This document shows positions 10,480 to 20,474 of a DNA stretch of 32,935 nucleotides, one piece after another. This stretch comes from Pelargonium cotyledonis (Eukaryota; Streptophyta; Magnoliopsida; Geraniales; Geraniaceae), in NCBI GenBank assembly GCA_036897625.1, contig JAYMTA010000263.1, positions 1 to 32,935 of the forward strand, read 5' to 3'. Each line of letters starts with the position of its first letter. Position 1 is the first letter of the stretch. Position numbers and translations under genes: made by a program. The notes beneath the pieces were generated by a model that saw only the letters and a list, made by a program, of their open reading frames with translations, was not told the DNA's origin and made no database searches.

Positions 10480-11580
10480 GAAGATACAATTACACTCCAA
10501 AAGTGAAGATCTGATTGCAAAATCACAACATTACATTCCAATGGTATTCAGCTTGAATATAAAATGGCAGCATGCGGAGATTAAAAAAATTGGAACGGAA
10601 ATAAGAATCTAGAATGGAGCATTCTCGATGGTTATTGAACAAAAACTATAATCAAAACGCTACCAATATGTTTCAGTTTGAGGATGAAGTGAAGGAGACG
10701 CGAGTTGTTCAAACATAACATATCAGCATTTCGTGTAGTATTCTTGGTTTGCAGATGAAATGAAGAAAGACTTGCCAGTTGTTATACATACCAGCGTTTT
10801 GTGTAGTTTAGGGTTAAAGATCCAAAATATGCTTCGGTTTGCAGATGAAATGAAGAAAGAGTTGCTTGATGTTAAATGTGAAGTGAAAATTTGAATGCAA
10901 AATCACAACATATCAGCATTTTGTGCTAGGGATAAAGATCCAATATGTTACGGTTTGATGATGAAATTAAGAAAGAGTGGCTGGTTGTTAAATGCGAAGG
11001 TAAAGAATCTGAATGCAAAATCACAACTAATCAGCATTTTGTGTTAGGGATATAAGATCCACTATGTTTTGGTTTGCAGATGAAATGAAGAAAGAGTTGC
11101 TGGATGCTAAATGCGAAGGTAATATATTTGAATTCAAAATCATAACATGCCAGAAACTTGTGTAGTATTCGGGTTAAAGACGCACTGTTTTGGTTTGCAG
11201 AGGAAATAAAGAAATAGGGGTTACAGGTTGATACATAAAGAGTGAAAAGAATCAGAATGCATAATCACAACATATCAACATTTACACAGTATTTGGGGTA
11301 AACATAGAATGTTTTTCGATTTGCCGATAAAATGAAAAAAGAGTTTCTGGTTGTTAAATACAAAGTCATAGAATTTGAAAGCAAAATCACACTATATCAG
11401 CATTTCAATGGTATTTGGGTCAAAGAAAAGATTGTCTCGGTTTGCATATGTAAAAACGAAAAAGTTAGATGTTGTTAAAATGCAAAACGAAAGTATCTGT
11501 ATGCAAAAGTCACAACATATCAGCAAGTTAAGGATATACAACATATTCGGTTTGCGGATGAATTCTAGTGATATGTTGTC
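10480..11580. repeat. Degenerate tandem array, about 8-9 units of roughly 90-125 bp
   Basis: Each unit contains, in order, a TTTGCAGATGAAATGAAGAA-like core (near 10752, 10840, 10953, 11077, 11195, 11318, 11440, and partly 11548), GAGTTGCTGGTTGTTAAATG, TGAATGCAAAATCACAACAT, ATCAGCATTTTGTGTAG, then GGGTTAAAGATCCA. Units differ by small indels and substitutions, and frames across the array are closed. The array ends about 40 bp past the PDAT1 stop codon, so its last unit may be transcribed in the PDAT1 3'UTR. Confidence 0.85.
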
Positions 11581-11619
11581 TACGATAAAAACACAAGTTT
11601 AAGTACATACCAGTTGAGA

Positions 11620-14600
11620 TCATAGCGGCAAGTCAATCTTATCAGACCACTTGAAGATGTCAGAATAAACTTGATCGCCTCCCAAATCTTCTCCGGTAGC
11701 CCCAGCTGCGACCCTCATAATATCCTCAATCAGTGCAAAATTCCCCATTATATCAACATGAGCCCCACTTTGAGTGCCCCGGCCTTCTAGCAAATTAGCA
11801 GGAGGAGAATGATCATACTCCCGATTGTAAGTTCGTATACCCGAGGGATTGAATCTGGTTTTTCCGCGCCAAGCTTTAGCACACATGAAGCCTGCACTTA
11901 AGACAGGGACAGTCTCGTCCCCGTCAACAGAATACACTCCATCGTTCAGGCCACTATCTTCATCATCGGCAGAAGTATCAATCTGAAATGGAATGTAGCA
12001 TTCGGGAGAAGACGATAACTTGTAAACATAAGCTCTTTCAGTCTGTATACCAACACCATACATAGAGTAAATTTCCATGTCTGGCGCTTTTGGTAATCTG
12101 CAGAACAAGAGTGATAGGTCAACAGTGGTCAAACAGTGAGTTATCAAATGACTGAACATTGCAAATAGAAAATTTCATGCGATGCTATCTCACAAACTGA
12201 CAGAGATGTTGAACCGAAACAACACATTGAACAAAACAACAAAAATGACCTATAAAAAAGGATTGAGATTTCATAAAAATTGATCAAATAGTGAACTGAA
12301 TTCACTACGATAATTGGAAAGTTGGAGTTTAAACAAAGTGATCTGTCTTCAGATCAATAAGGCATATCTGAACAATTGCACAAGCCATTTCCTGAATGAC
12401 AGAATTTGCAACGCTGGAAGAATCGACCTTTGCGGTCTTGAAATATCAGTAGCAAGATCAGGCTAGAGTCTAGACATGTATATAATTAATCCACCCTCAT
12501 TTAAGCCATATCAGTTCATGCTTTTGATATTCACCAACTTATCATTTAGTTCCACAAAGCATACATAGTGATTAGTGAAGAGGAGTTGTATACCAAATAA
12601 GCAAGTATTATGAATATCATTTACCGACCAAAACAGATGGGAATGGGATTCCATTTCAAGCCATTTCCATGACCAAAAAGGTCATAATTCAAACATGACG
12701 AAAGACCTTAGTTAAAAGCTTATAGGATTTGAAATAGCCAAGTTTGGAGGTTCTCACTTAGTCTCCAAGGGGTTTGACCAATATTTGTAGTGTTTGTATT
12801 TTGGGTCGTCCAAGTTATCAGCAATTCCATAAGAGAAATGAGCGCTGCCACGTGCCAACATCCTTGGGGCAACGAAATCAAGCAGATCCACAAGTTCTCC
12901 AGCAGTGTAAGCTTTATATTCTGCAATAGCTTTGATACCCCCAACTCCCATTTCGTGGTATTCTGTCCAAACATCACCACAGGTAATGTTTGCAGCACTA
13001 CGAGTCCTAATAGTGTTCTGAGCATAACAAAAAAAGAAGAAGAAAGAGTAAGCACAATGACAACGAAACCAACATCAAGCATGTAGCAATATACGGACCT
13101 CCAAAGGACTGATTTTATTCTTTAGCACAAAATCAAACTAAAAGTATATTGTAAAACATCTGCACAATATATTGCTGTTAAGCTGACTAGAAAAGATATT
13201 TGAACACAAGGGTCATCAATAAAATACAACTAGAGACGGGACCTAATCCCCAAAATTTGCTTACGTTTACTTTGATGATTAAATATATATCTGTATTCTA
13301 TGATCTTAGGAAGTGACCATTAGGCTTTAAGAGACACTTTTGCAACTCCTTTCTCAAGAACTTTTTTTTTTTTTTTGTTGCAAGTAAAGTATGTACGTAG
13401 TCTTACCCTGAAGTCAATCCTCTCAAACTCAGATGAACGAGCCTCAGTCACATCTTTCCCAAAAGATATGATTCTTCCATAATTTACATTTTTTGTTTCA
13501 GAAGCCAGAACTGGAGTCTCATTTTGGCTGACGGTCTGGCTATCATTTTTTTTTTGCTTTTTCTTGCTAGGCGCGTAGCCACCCTCTGGTGACCAATCAA
13601 GACCACCCCAAATAGTATCCCCACCTTTTGGTATCATTGACATAGTCGAATCCCATGTCCGCGTCATCCTCATTACATGTTGTAGTGTCTGTAAGCGAAA
13701 TATATCATTGTCCAAAAAACCCGGTGCAATAGCCCTGCATGTGAATGATAACGTGAATATTCATCACATACAAGTCAAGTACCCTTGTATGAATTTTTTT
13801 TTTTTTTTTTATTAAAATAAGTAATTGGTAAGGTCAATAACTAATCCATTACACCACATCAAGAACTTAATCTACAGTTTTGGTTACGAGAGATTCTTCG
13901 GAATCATATTTGTTTTAGTCAATTACATTTGATCACCTACTAGAGAGAGATCATTACTGCAAAACTAAACTCATCGTGACATAAACCTATCACAAGATAC
14001 TATTTTATCTACAACATTGAGAGGTAAACTGCATACCTGGCAACTGCAATATCCTTGGCTTCAGCAGAGAAAAGCCCAGAAATAGCTTTTGGAACACCTA
14101 AAAATGGTCCACCAATGTTAATCACTGCCTTAATATGTTTAGAACACCAATCTGCACCTCCGCCACCACCCATTGGAGTTGGTGTCTCAACCCACTTCAT
14201 AAAATGTAGAAAGTACAAAACGCCCATTGAATGAGGAATAATGACAGCCTTTTTCCCACCATTTGTAGCAACCATCAGTTCTATGTTACTTTTCATACGA
14301 CTTAGTGATTGGTCCCGTACCTGATAAGTATAAACAAAATATTAAACCAAACTCATGCAAGCAGTAGAAACTTAAAATGAAAAAAGGTACATAATAGAGA
14401 AGTTAAATAATACCTCAGTGTTTTGAAATGAAAGTCTCCAATCATATGAAGCCATATACATGGTTTTTTCTTCATAACCAATTTGAGCTAAATTAGCAAT
14501 CATAACTGCCCATACGAAATAACCCGGGGCGAAATAATCAGCAGCCACAAGTCCAGGAACTGGCCTTACTCTTATACCGCAAGGATCCAATCCAGTTTCG

Positions 14601-16890
14601 TTATCAAGTGACATATGTTCTACCCAACATAAAGGTCTGCAAAATATCAAGCAAAAGGATTTGTCAGCCAATTGTCAAAAGCAGTAGAGGAAATTCATAA
14701 GTTAAGTGCACTTCTAAAATCTACGAGACCTGGAAATGGTATCAGATAAGAACCAGCAACCCCAGTACCCCCGCCAATGTGAACAATGTCATTGACCCAT
14801 TAGAGTATATGTATGCCTCTTCTGGTTTAAGTAGTTTTCACACTGCATTTTTTCACTTGTGTTAAAAAATGTGATTCTAAGAATCTAAAAGAGATTGGTT
14901 TCACTGCATTGAGTTATTAACACATTTAGAGATGTAAAAGTTATCTAATCCATATGGGCATGGCTAACAGTGACTTTCTAGCCAATATTACAAACAAGGA
15001 ACAGTCACGAAGAATGCATCTCGGCTTCTCCTGCATCAAGGAATCAATTCCTGCCATATATAATATAAGTAAGTATATCTTACTGAATTTTAACCCAATT
15101 GCCAACAAAGCTTATCAGTTACCCCATAAGCAAATTTAAAGTTATGTTACGTACTAGGACTTCAAAATTTTAAACTACAATCAATTGTTTTTCCTTTTGA
15201 TTTTCATTTCTGGCTGTCTTCAAATGCATTGCTACATCTATTCAGTTATACCCCAAACAAGCATGAGGGTAATATAGTCCACGAACAAGTGCACACATGT
15301 CCATATAATTTTCCCCCTATGAAAGATCACTTATTCATGCAATGAATTATACATAAATTACTTGCCAGAACAAGCAACAAGAAATTTCTCATGAAATGAC
15401 CAATTATATGCATGGACCTTAATCTATTTACAAGTAAGCGCCTGCAATGTCTCTAGTTCCAAACTGAAGTCAATTCAGGAAAAACAATTAGTCTGTGAAT
15501 CTTCTAATGGCTCATTATAAAACAATCTGCCAATAACAAAATTAACACAAGCTTGATTTTAAGACTGTACTTTAATCAAACAAACCATATATTACAAAGC
15601 CCACTATTAACAAAATTAACTCATTGCTTAGTTTTAATTAATGCAACACCATTTTACCATTTCCTACCATTCTATGTATCAACAACCAATCATTTTTGCA
15701 CTTTAATACAACAATTTATATCATGCAAACCCTTCTATTAACAAAATTAATCCATTGCTTAGTTTTCAAACAACACCATTTTGCAATTTCCTTCAATTCC
15801 TGACATCAAACACAAACTTTGTCTCTCTACCTTTAAAGGTAAGTAATTCAATAAACAACCAGTTGTGCACTTTAATTAAACAATCCATATCTAACAGAGC
15901 CAGCTACTAACAAAATTAAACAATTGCTTTTGACCATATCTTCCCATTCTTAGCACCAAAAGCCAACTTCAACTCTCCACCTTTAAATGGAAAGTTAATC
16001 GTTGATCAAAGATTTATGCACGAAAACTAAATAAACCATTTGTATCAAAACCTATTTACCACAAATAACAAAGTAATCAGTCGTCACACTCTTCTCTTTT
16101 TGTATCAAACCATCCTAATCTATTCAACAGTTCATCGATTTCTCTTCCAAATCAAGGCAAAAACCCAAACTCCCATCACAAACTCATACTGTAAAACAAC
16201 AACACAATATAGATTCATCCACTATAGCTTCAATTACTGTAAATCACAAGTCTAAAACATATTCAACAGTTCATCACTTTCTCTTCCAAATCAAGCCAAA
16301 AACCTAAAGTCCCATCACAAACACATACTACAAAACAACAACACAACATAGATTCATACACTATAGCTTCAAGTACTGTAAATCACAAGTCTAAAACAGT
16401 GTTTCACAAACCTTTTATACACTTCCCCAAACGTGCCGCCCCACAGCCGCTTCCGGAAGAGTCCTTCCGCGCACTGACGCCCCTCCCAGAGCTCGAGCCC
16501 GCCGGTCACGATTCCGGGAACGAACACCACCGGATGGTGCGCCGTCAGCCCCTCCTTCTTCAGCTTCACGCCGGGAGGGTCCGGCAATGGTCCGGTAATA
16601 GCCTCCGTCACGTACTGAGGAAACGAAGCCGGCATCGCCTTGTACAGGAACAGCAAGAGCCACCACGTTACGCATACGCAGCCGATAAACCAGCAGCAAC
16701 TGTCAACGCACGACCACTTCCTCCTCTCCGGCGAGCTCGTCCTCTTCGCCAAGCTCTTCTTCTTGCTGCTGCTGTGAGTTTTGTTGTCGTCGTCTTCGTC
16801 TTCGCTCGCTTCTCTGGTGAGCTTCGAATCTGAGCTCGGCGGCTTGTCTTTGTCATTGTCGGCGGCCTTTTTCCGGCGAATCAGAGGCAT
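11620..16890 (-). CDS. PDAT1: Phospholipid:diacylglycerol acyltransferase 1
   Basis: Six coding exons (16890-16412, 14636-14414, 14320-14037, 13734-13407, 13017-12758, 12097-11620) join by GT-AG introns into 684 codons including the TGA, giving 683 aa, close to known plant PDAT1. It transfers an acyl group from a phospholipid to diacylglycerol, making triacylglycerol and a lysophospholipid at the ER. An acidic/basic cytosolic N-terminus precedes one membrane segment at about 62-83 (WFIGCVCVTWWLLLFLY). The LCAT-type alpha/beta-hydrolase fold follows: VVFVPGIVTGGLELWEG, lid region PLCWVEHMSLDNETG, nucleophile elbow PHSMG (Ser265), DGDETVP (about 583-589, acid) and GAHVD (His638). All catalytic motifs are intact. 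A Lys-rich insert after DWSPEGG (KKKQKKN) is a variable region of the family. Intron 1 is large (1775 bp) and repeat-rich. Confidence 0.97.
15530..15990. repeat. Diverged direct repeats in PDAT1 intron 1
   Basis: The phrase TAACAAAATTAA followed by NNCATTGCTTAGTTTT-like sequence recurs near 15536, 15608, 15740 and 15910, each followed by similar ACACCATTTT, TTTCCT and TGCACTTTAAT blocks. Spacing is irregular (about 70-170 bp) and divergence is high. The surrounding intron is AT-rich with no exon signal. Confidence 0.55.
16122..16399. repeat. 139-bp tandem duplication beside the PDAT1 exon 1 splice donor
   Basis: Two copies, 16122-16260 and 16261-16399, both begin ATTCAACAGTTCATC and end near TCACAAGTCTAAAACA, with only scattered substitutions. 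The second copy ends about 12 bp from the exon 1 donor (16412/16411), so the start of intron 1 is duplicated without affecting the splice site. Confidence 0.9.
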
Positions 16891-18350
16891 TTACAGTATT
16901 GTGGCTACGATGCGCTTCGAGGATTGAATTTTGGTTTTATTTTCCCGAGAAAGTTGTGTTTGATTTTCTTGGGAAACAAACAGGGTGATATGGATTCTGG
17001 TTTTAGCTTTACCGGTAAGACTGAAGAGAGTTGACTGGTCAGTGAGGATCTTTTCGGTAGATGGATTGTGATTGGCTGGTACGTGCTGTCGGTGGGTCCC
17101 ACTAACGAATGGGCTGGTATGATCTTGACACGTGGATATGTTTTATTCGATGTTCAGGTATTATCTGAAACTCAATGTATGGTGGCGGAAGATTCTACCG
17201 CAATTCGAATTTTAAGTTGAGTTTGAGTTTTTCAGAGTTAGGAATTGAAAATATTTATTCTTCAAATTTATTCAATTAAATTTGTAATTTTATAAATTGA
17301 ACTCGATTTGGTTCAATTTGAAAATTAGTCGGTTTAAAAATATAGCTTGAGTTCCAAATACATGTGTGTTTGGAATAAGAAAATCTAACTTAAACAATTT
17401 TATGCAACCCAAATAAGCAAAAGAAATAAAAGTTGATGAGTTTCGAGTATCGTTGTTTTGATGTTTATTAAAAAAAAAAATTGAATTTAGTCCAAAGGAG
17501 TTGAGTCCTGATTTTGAAGGTAAAATGTGTAATTTTAGTGATTTTGTACGGCCCATGTTGCATCTTTTATGAATGAAACATATTAAAATCAGTCCAACTC
17601 AAATTTCGAACAATCTAATATATAGAACACAAACCATAAATAATAGGGTCGAGTTGTTTCGAGTACCAGACGATTGAATTCAAATTAACAGTTTTGCGTT
17701 TCCTAATCGTACGTAGATCTCGTTCAAACGCTATCCATTAAAAATGTGTATAATAATAATAATAATAATAATTGGAACTAAAACACACACAAATGCAAAA
17801 TTTTAAAATATGACTTTGTTTCATTTAAAATTTAGCTCATATTTTGAATTTGGCTCCTATCTTTCTAAGAATTTATATGATTCTTTTGTAACTTATAACC
17901 AAATTCAAATTATATCAAATTCAAATTCAAAAGTTAATCAAAGAAAGATAAAATCATATGAGATAAAGATAAATCCACATACTTCCATAACCTCTCTTCC
18001 TTTTATAATTTTGCACATATCCTTAAAATGTGCGTGTTTTTGAGACTCAAAACGAATACGATATAAATACAACACATATGAGTTCAAACACACATTTTTT
18101 GTGGCGTATTCACTTCGTTTGTCGTGTCTCGACTCTATATATCGTTAGCTCTAGTAATTAAATTAATGCGGATCTATCCCATGATACACGACATGTCGAG
18201 ACAGAGCTATTCACGAAGATGACACGTCGGGGTTCAGGTCCTCGTTAGGGTCGAGGATGTCGAGTCTCTGCTGGGTTCGGGTTAGATTGCTTTACCTATT
18301 TAAGTGAATAGTATGTATAGTAAAATCATAACCATAACCTTATTGTCTAC
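16891..18350. other. Intergenic region; PDAT1 leader/promoter side and (AAT)n microsatellite
   Basis: The first 200 bp or so should hold the PDAT1 5'UTR and core promoter (minus strand), but I see no unambiguous TATA box. An (AAT)n tract of about 8 units lies near 17749-17772. The rest is AT-rich with no gene-like frame. Confidence 0.5.
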
Positions 18351-18356
18351 ACTTGC

Positions 18357-18364
18357 TTATAAAC
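18357..18364 (+). promoter_or_regulatory. Candidate TATA box of the membrane-protein gene
   Basis: TTATAAAC lies 44 bp before the ATG at 18408, in a C/A-rich context typical of plant core promoters. It implies a very short leader if used. The assignment is by position and motif only. Confidence 0.35.
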
Positions 18365-18407
18365 ACACACATCCCAACCCATTTCTCTCTCTTGATCTCA
18401 TATTCTC

Positions 18408-19160
18408 ATGATGAACCCTAATCCACCATTAAACCCTATTCCAAGCTCTGAGTCTATGTTCGCCATGTCGACGCTCGTCCTCTTCGCCGTCTTCCTCTAC
18501 CCCTTCGTTCGCTCAACTTATCTCTCCGGGAAGATCGTGATAAACGTAGCTTTTGCGATGGCATGCCCGTTCTATGCCCTGGCCGCCTCCACACGGCGGC
18601 ACCAAGGGAGAAGTTTCCGAGTCGCCGTTGGTGTCGTTTGCGCCATTTCCTCGTCTTGCTTGCTCGTGATGGTCGTGCGCATACACCGCGCGTGCGGGGA
18701 GGTGACGGACCCCACCGTGGCCGTCATAGACGCATATGTCCTCGGAATGGTGTAACTCGCTCTGGGCTGGTTCTTGGTCCCTCTCGGAAACGGAGGGCAC
18801 GCCGTGTCATTTTTCGCGCAGCTGTGCATGCACGCCGTGTCGCTCAACGTTGTACTTTTTTTGGGCTCTTTGTCGTCTGTTTTCTTGTACGGGTCGTTCG
18901 GTGCAACGGCTCTTTCGTTTGCTAAGCTTGTGGATCCGAGTGATAGCTTAGGAATGGTCAAGGCCACCGGAATCGGCTTCGGACAAGCGGTTGTGGTGTC
19001 CGTCGAGCTGGTGTTCGCCGGAGACGGGCACACGGACACGGTCATCCATCACCATCTCATCGTTAGTGTAGTTGTGTACTCTGTTGTATGTGTAGTATCG
19101 TTAGTGTTGTACAACAAAAGACAGAAGGAAAAAACTCTTGGGCCAGTCCCTACCGTTTAG
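18408..19160 (+). pseudogene. Intronless multi-pass membrane protein gene, interrupted by one in-frame TAA
   Basis: A single frame of 250 sense codons is open except for TAA at 18753-18755, after residue 115; translation continues in the same frame to TAG at 19158. The region is strikingly GC-rich compared with its flanks, as expected of coding sequence. Hydrophobic segments suggest about six membrane spans: roughly residues 19-37 (STLVLFAVFLYPFV), 42-60, 71-92 (VGVVCAISSSCLLVMVV), one near the stop (LALGWFLVPL), 136-160 (SLNVVLFLGSLSSVFLYGSF) and 218-237 (LIVSVVVYSVVCVVSLVLY). The N-terminus is Pro/Asn-rich and the C-terminus short and Lys-rich. I do not recognise the family. Only one disabling change is visible, so it may be a very recent pseudogene, a polymorphic null allele, a base error, or use stop readthrough. 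The first half alone would be a 115-aa protein. Confidence 0.6.
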
Positions 19161-20269
19161 TATGCTGACAATGGGATGAGTGGGGATTAGTTTGAATGCG
19201 GTAAAACGACTTAAAGATGCCAACCGCGAGTATGCGAAGCTGCTTAGGAACTCTTTAGTATAAATTGAAATAAAAAGACAGAATAAAACTATTCATGAAT
19301 AATTAATCAATTCGACATAAGATCAGATAAAATTTCAAGTTAAAATTAAATATGTTATTTATTAAGTTAGGATATGTCATCGTCAATTCAATAATTAAAA
19401 ATATATATGTTGCTTATTAAATTAGAATGAGTTATTGCCTACTATACCTCACGGCCAACGAGGGCATCCACTGTTGAAGAGACCATCATCATTCGTTCGA
19501 CAATTTAAAAATATCTTATTTATCGTGTATGATTGGTCATTACCTACTACAGCTCAAGACGTGCTCATATCTATGTCGTTGCAACGTATATATACAAAGA
19601 ACTAATAGTATTTAGGAAGAGACAATGTCTCTTAATCATATCCTAGGACTTTTGACACGTAACTGTATTAAAGTGGTCTCTTATACCACCACCACCAATA
19701 ACGTGTTGAGTGGAGATTGATTCCGAAATCTCTTTTCACTCACACACCTCCTATTTCACTAGTACTATTATGTTGGAGGCTTATGCAACGTACATATTCT
19801 CTGGTTTCACTCTAATTCGCCTATCATACAAGCATCCATCACAACTGAAGGTGAGCAATCACCATAAAAAATACACCTACAAACACCATTGTTCATCACC
19901 TGCCCCTCAAATGTCATTTCTTATACATTTTTCTAATGTACATTTGATACATTTTTTATAAGGTTTTTCCGAACCTACTCAAAAATTGGTTGAATCAGTT
20001 CGATATATAATTAGATTAGATTTATGAGAACCCACAAACTCATATCTAAATTGCCTGCTCTACGTGAAAGTAATAAACACTTGTAGTGGTTAAAAATGTG
20101 GTTGGTTAATTGGAAGAAACTATTTTTCACGTTTTTTTTTTTTTTTGAAAAGTTATTCTATTCAATTGACGGTTATGCCCTTCAAGTTATCCAACTTCAA
20201 GGGCAAAATCGTAATTCCACAAGTCCCAATTTTCGATTTTTGCAAAAAAAAGTCGTTGACGGTCAAAAC
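19161..20269. other. Intergenic sequence with weak diverged repeats
   Basis: No gene is supported. Near 19338, 19390 and 19500 there are three loosely similar blocks (an ATTAAAAATATnTnTT core, then TTATTAAnTTAG, then a TCATTACCTACTA-like segment), possibly an old tandem duplication. The last 200 bp are T-rich and lead into the GIP1-like promoter. Confidence 0.4.
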
Positions 20270-20474
20270 ACAGTTCAAAACCCTCTCTTTCTCTCTCTAA
20301 GAGCCGTTCTGTTCTGTTTCTTCATCGTCTTCTTCTTCTCTAAACCCTCTTTTTCTCTGAATTGCAAACCCTAACCGTACAGTCTCTGATTGCAACCTAT
20401 ACATACAGTACATATATAAACACACTCCGGGGGCATTTTCGTCCTTTCGATTATCGTCATCGTCGATACCTATA
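20270..20474 (+). promoter_or_regulatory. Promoter/leader of the GIP1-like gene
   Basis: A CT-rich stretch (20284-20345, TCTCTCTCT and TTCTTCTTCTC) resembles plant Y-patch/leader sequence. A telo-box AAACCCTAA lies at 20366-20374 and a TATA-like CATATATAAACA at about 20410-20421. If the CT-rich stretch is the start region, the leader is about 150-190 nt; if the TATA-like motif is used, it is very short. The sequence alone does not decide. Confidence 0.45.

Noticed and set aside
13320-13406. C-terminal extension of the PDAT1 exon 4 frame (VRLRTYFTC and onward)
   Set aside because: It runs through a GTAAGA donor into intron sequence; splicing at 13407 to 13017 restores the conserved family sequence.
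16399-16833. Plus-strand 144-codon frame over PDAT1 exon 1
   Set aside because: It is antisense to a conserved, spliced PDAT1 exon of high GC, where long shadow frames are expected.
18513-19045. Several open frames on both strands over the membrane-protein gene
   Set aside because: GC-rich sequence lacks stops in several frames; only frame 18408 gives coherent membrane segments and continues beyond the stop on both sides.
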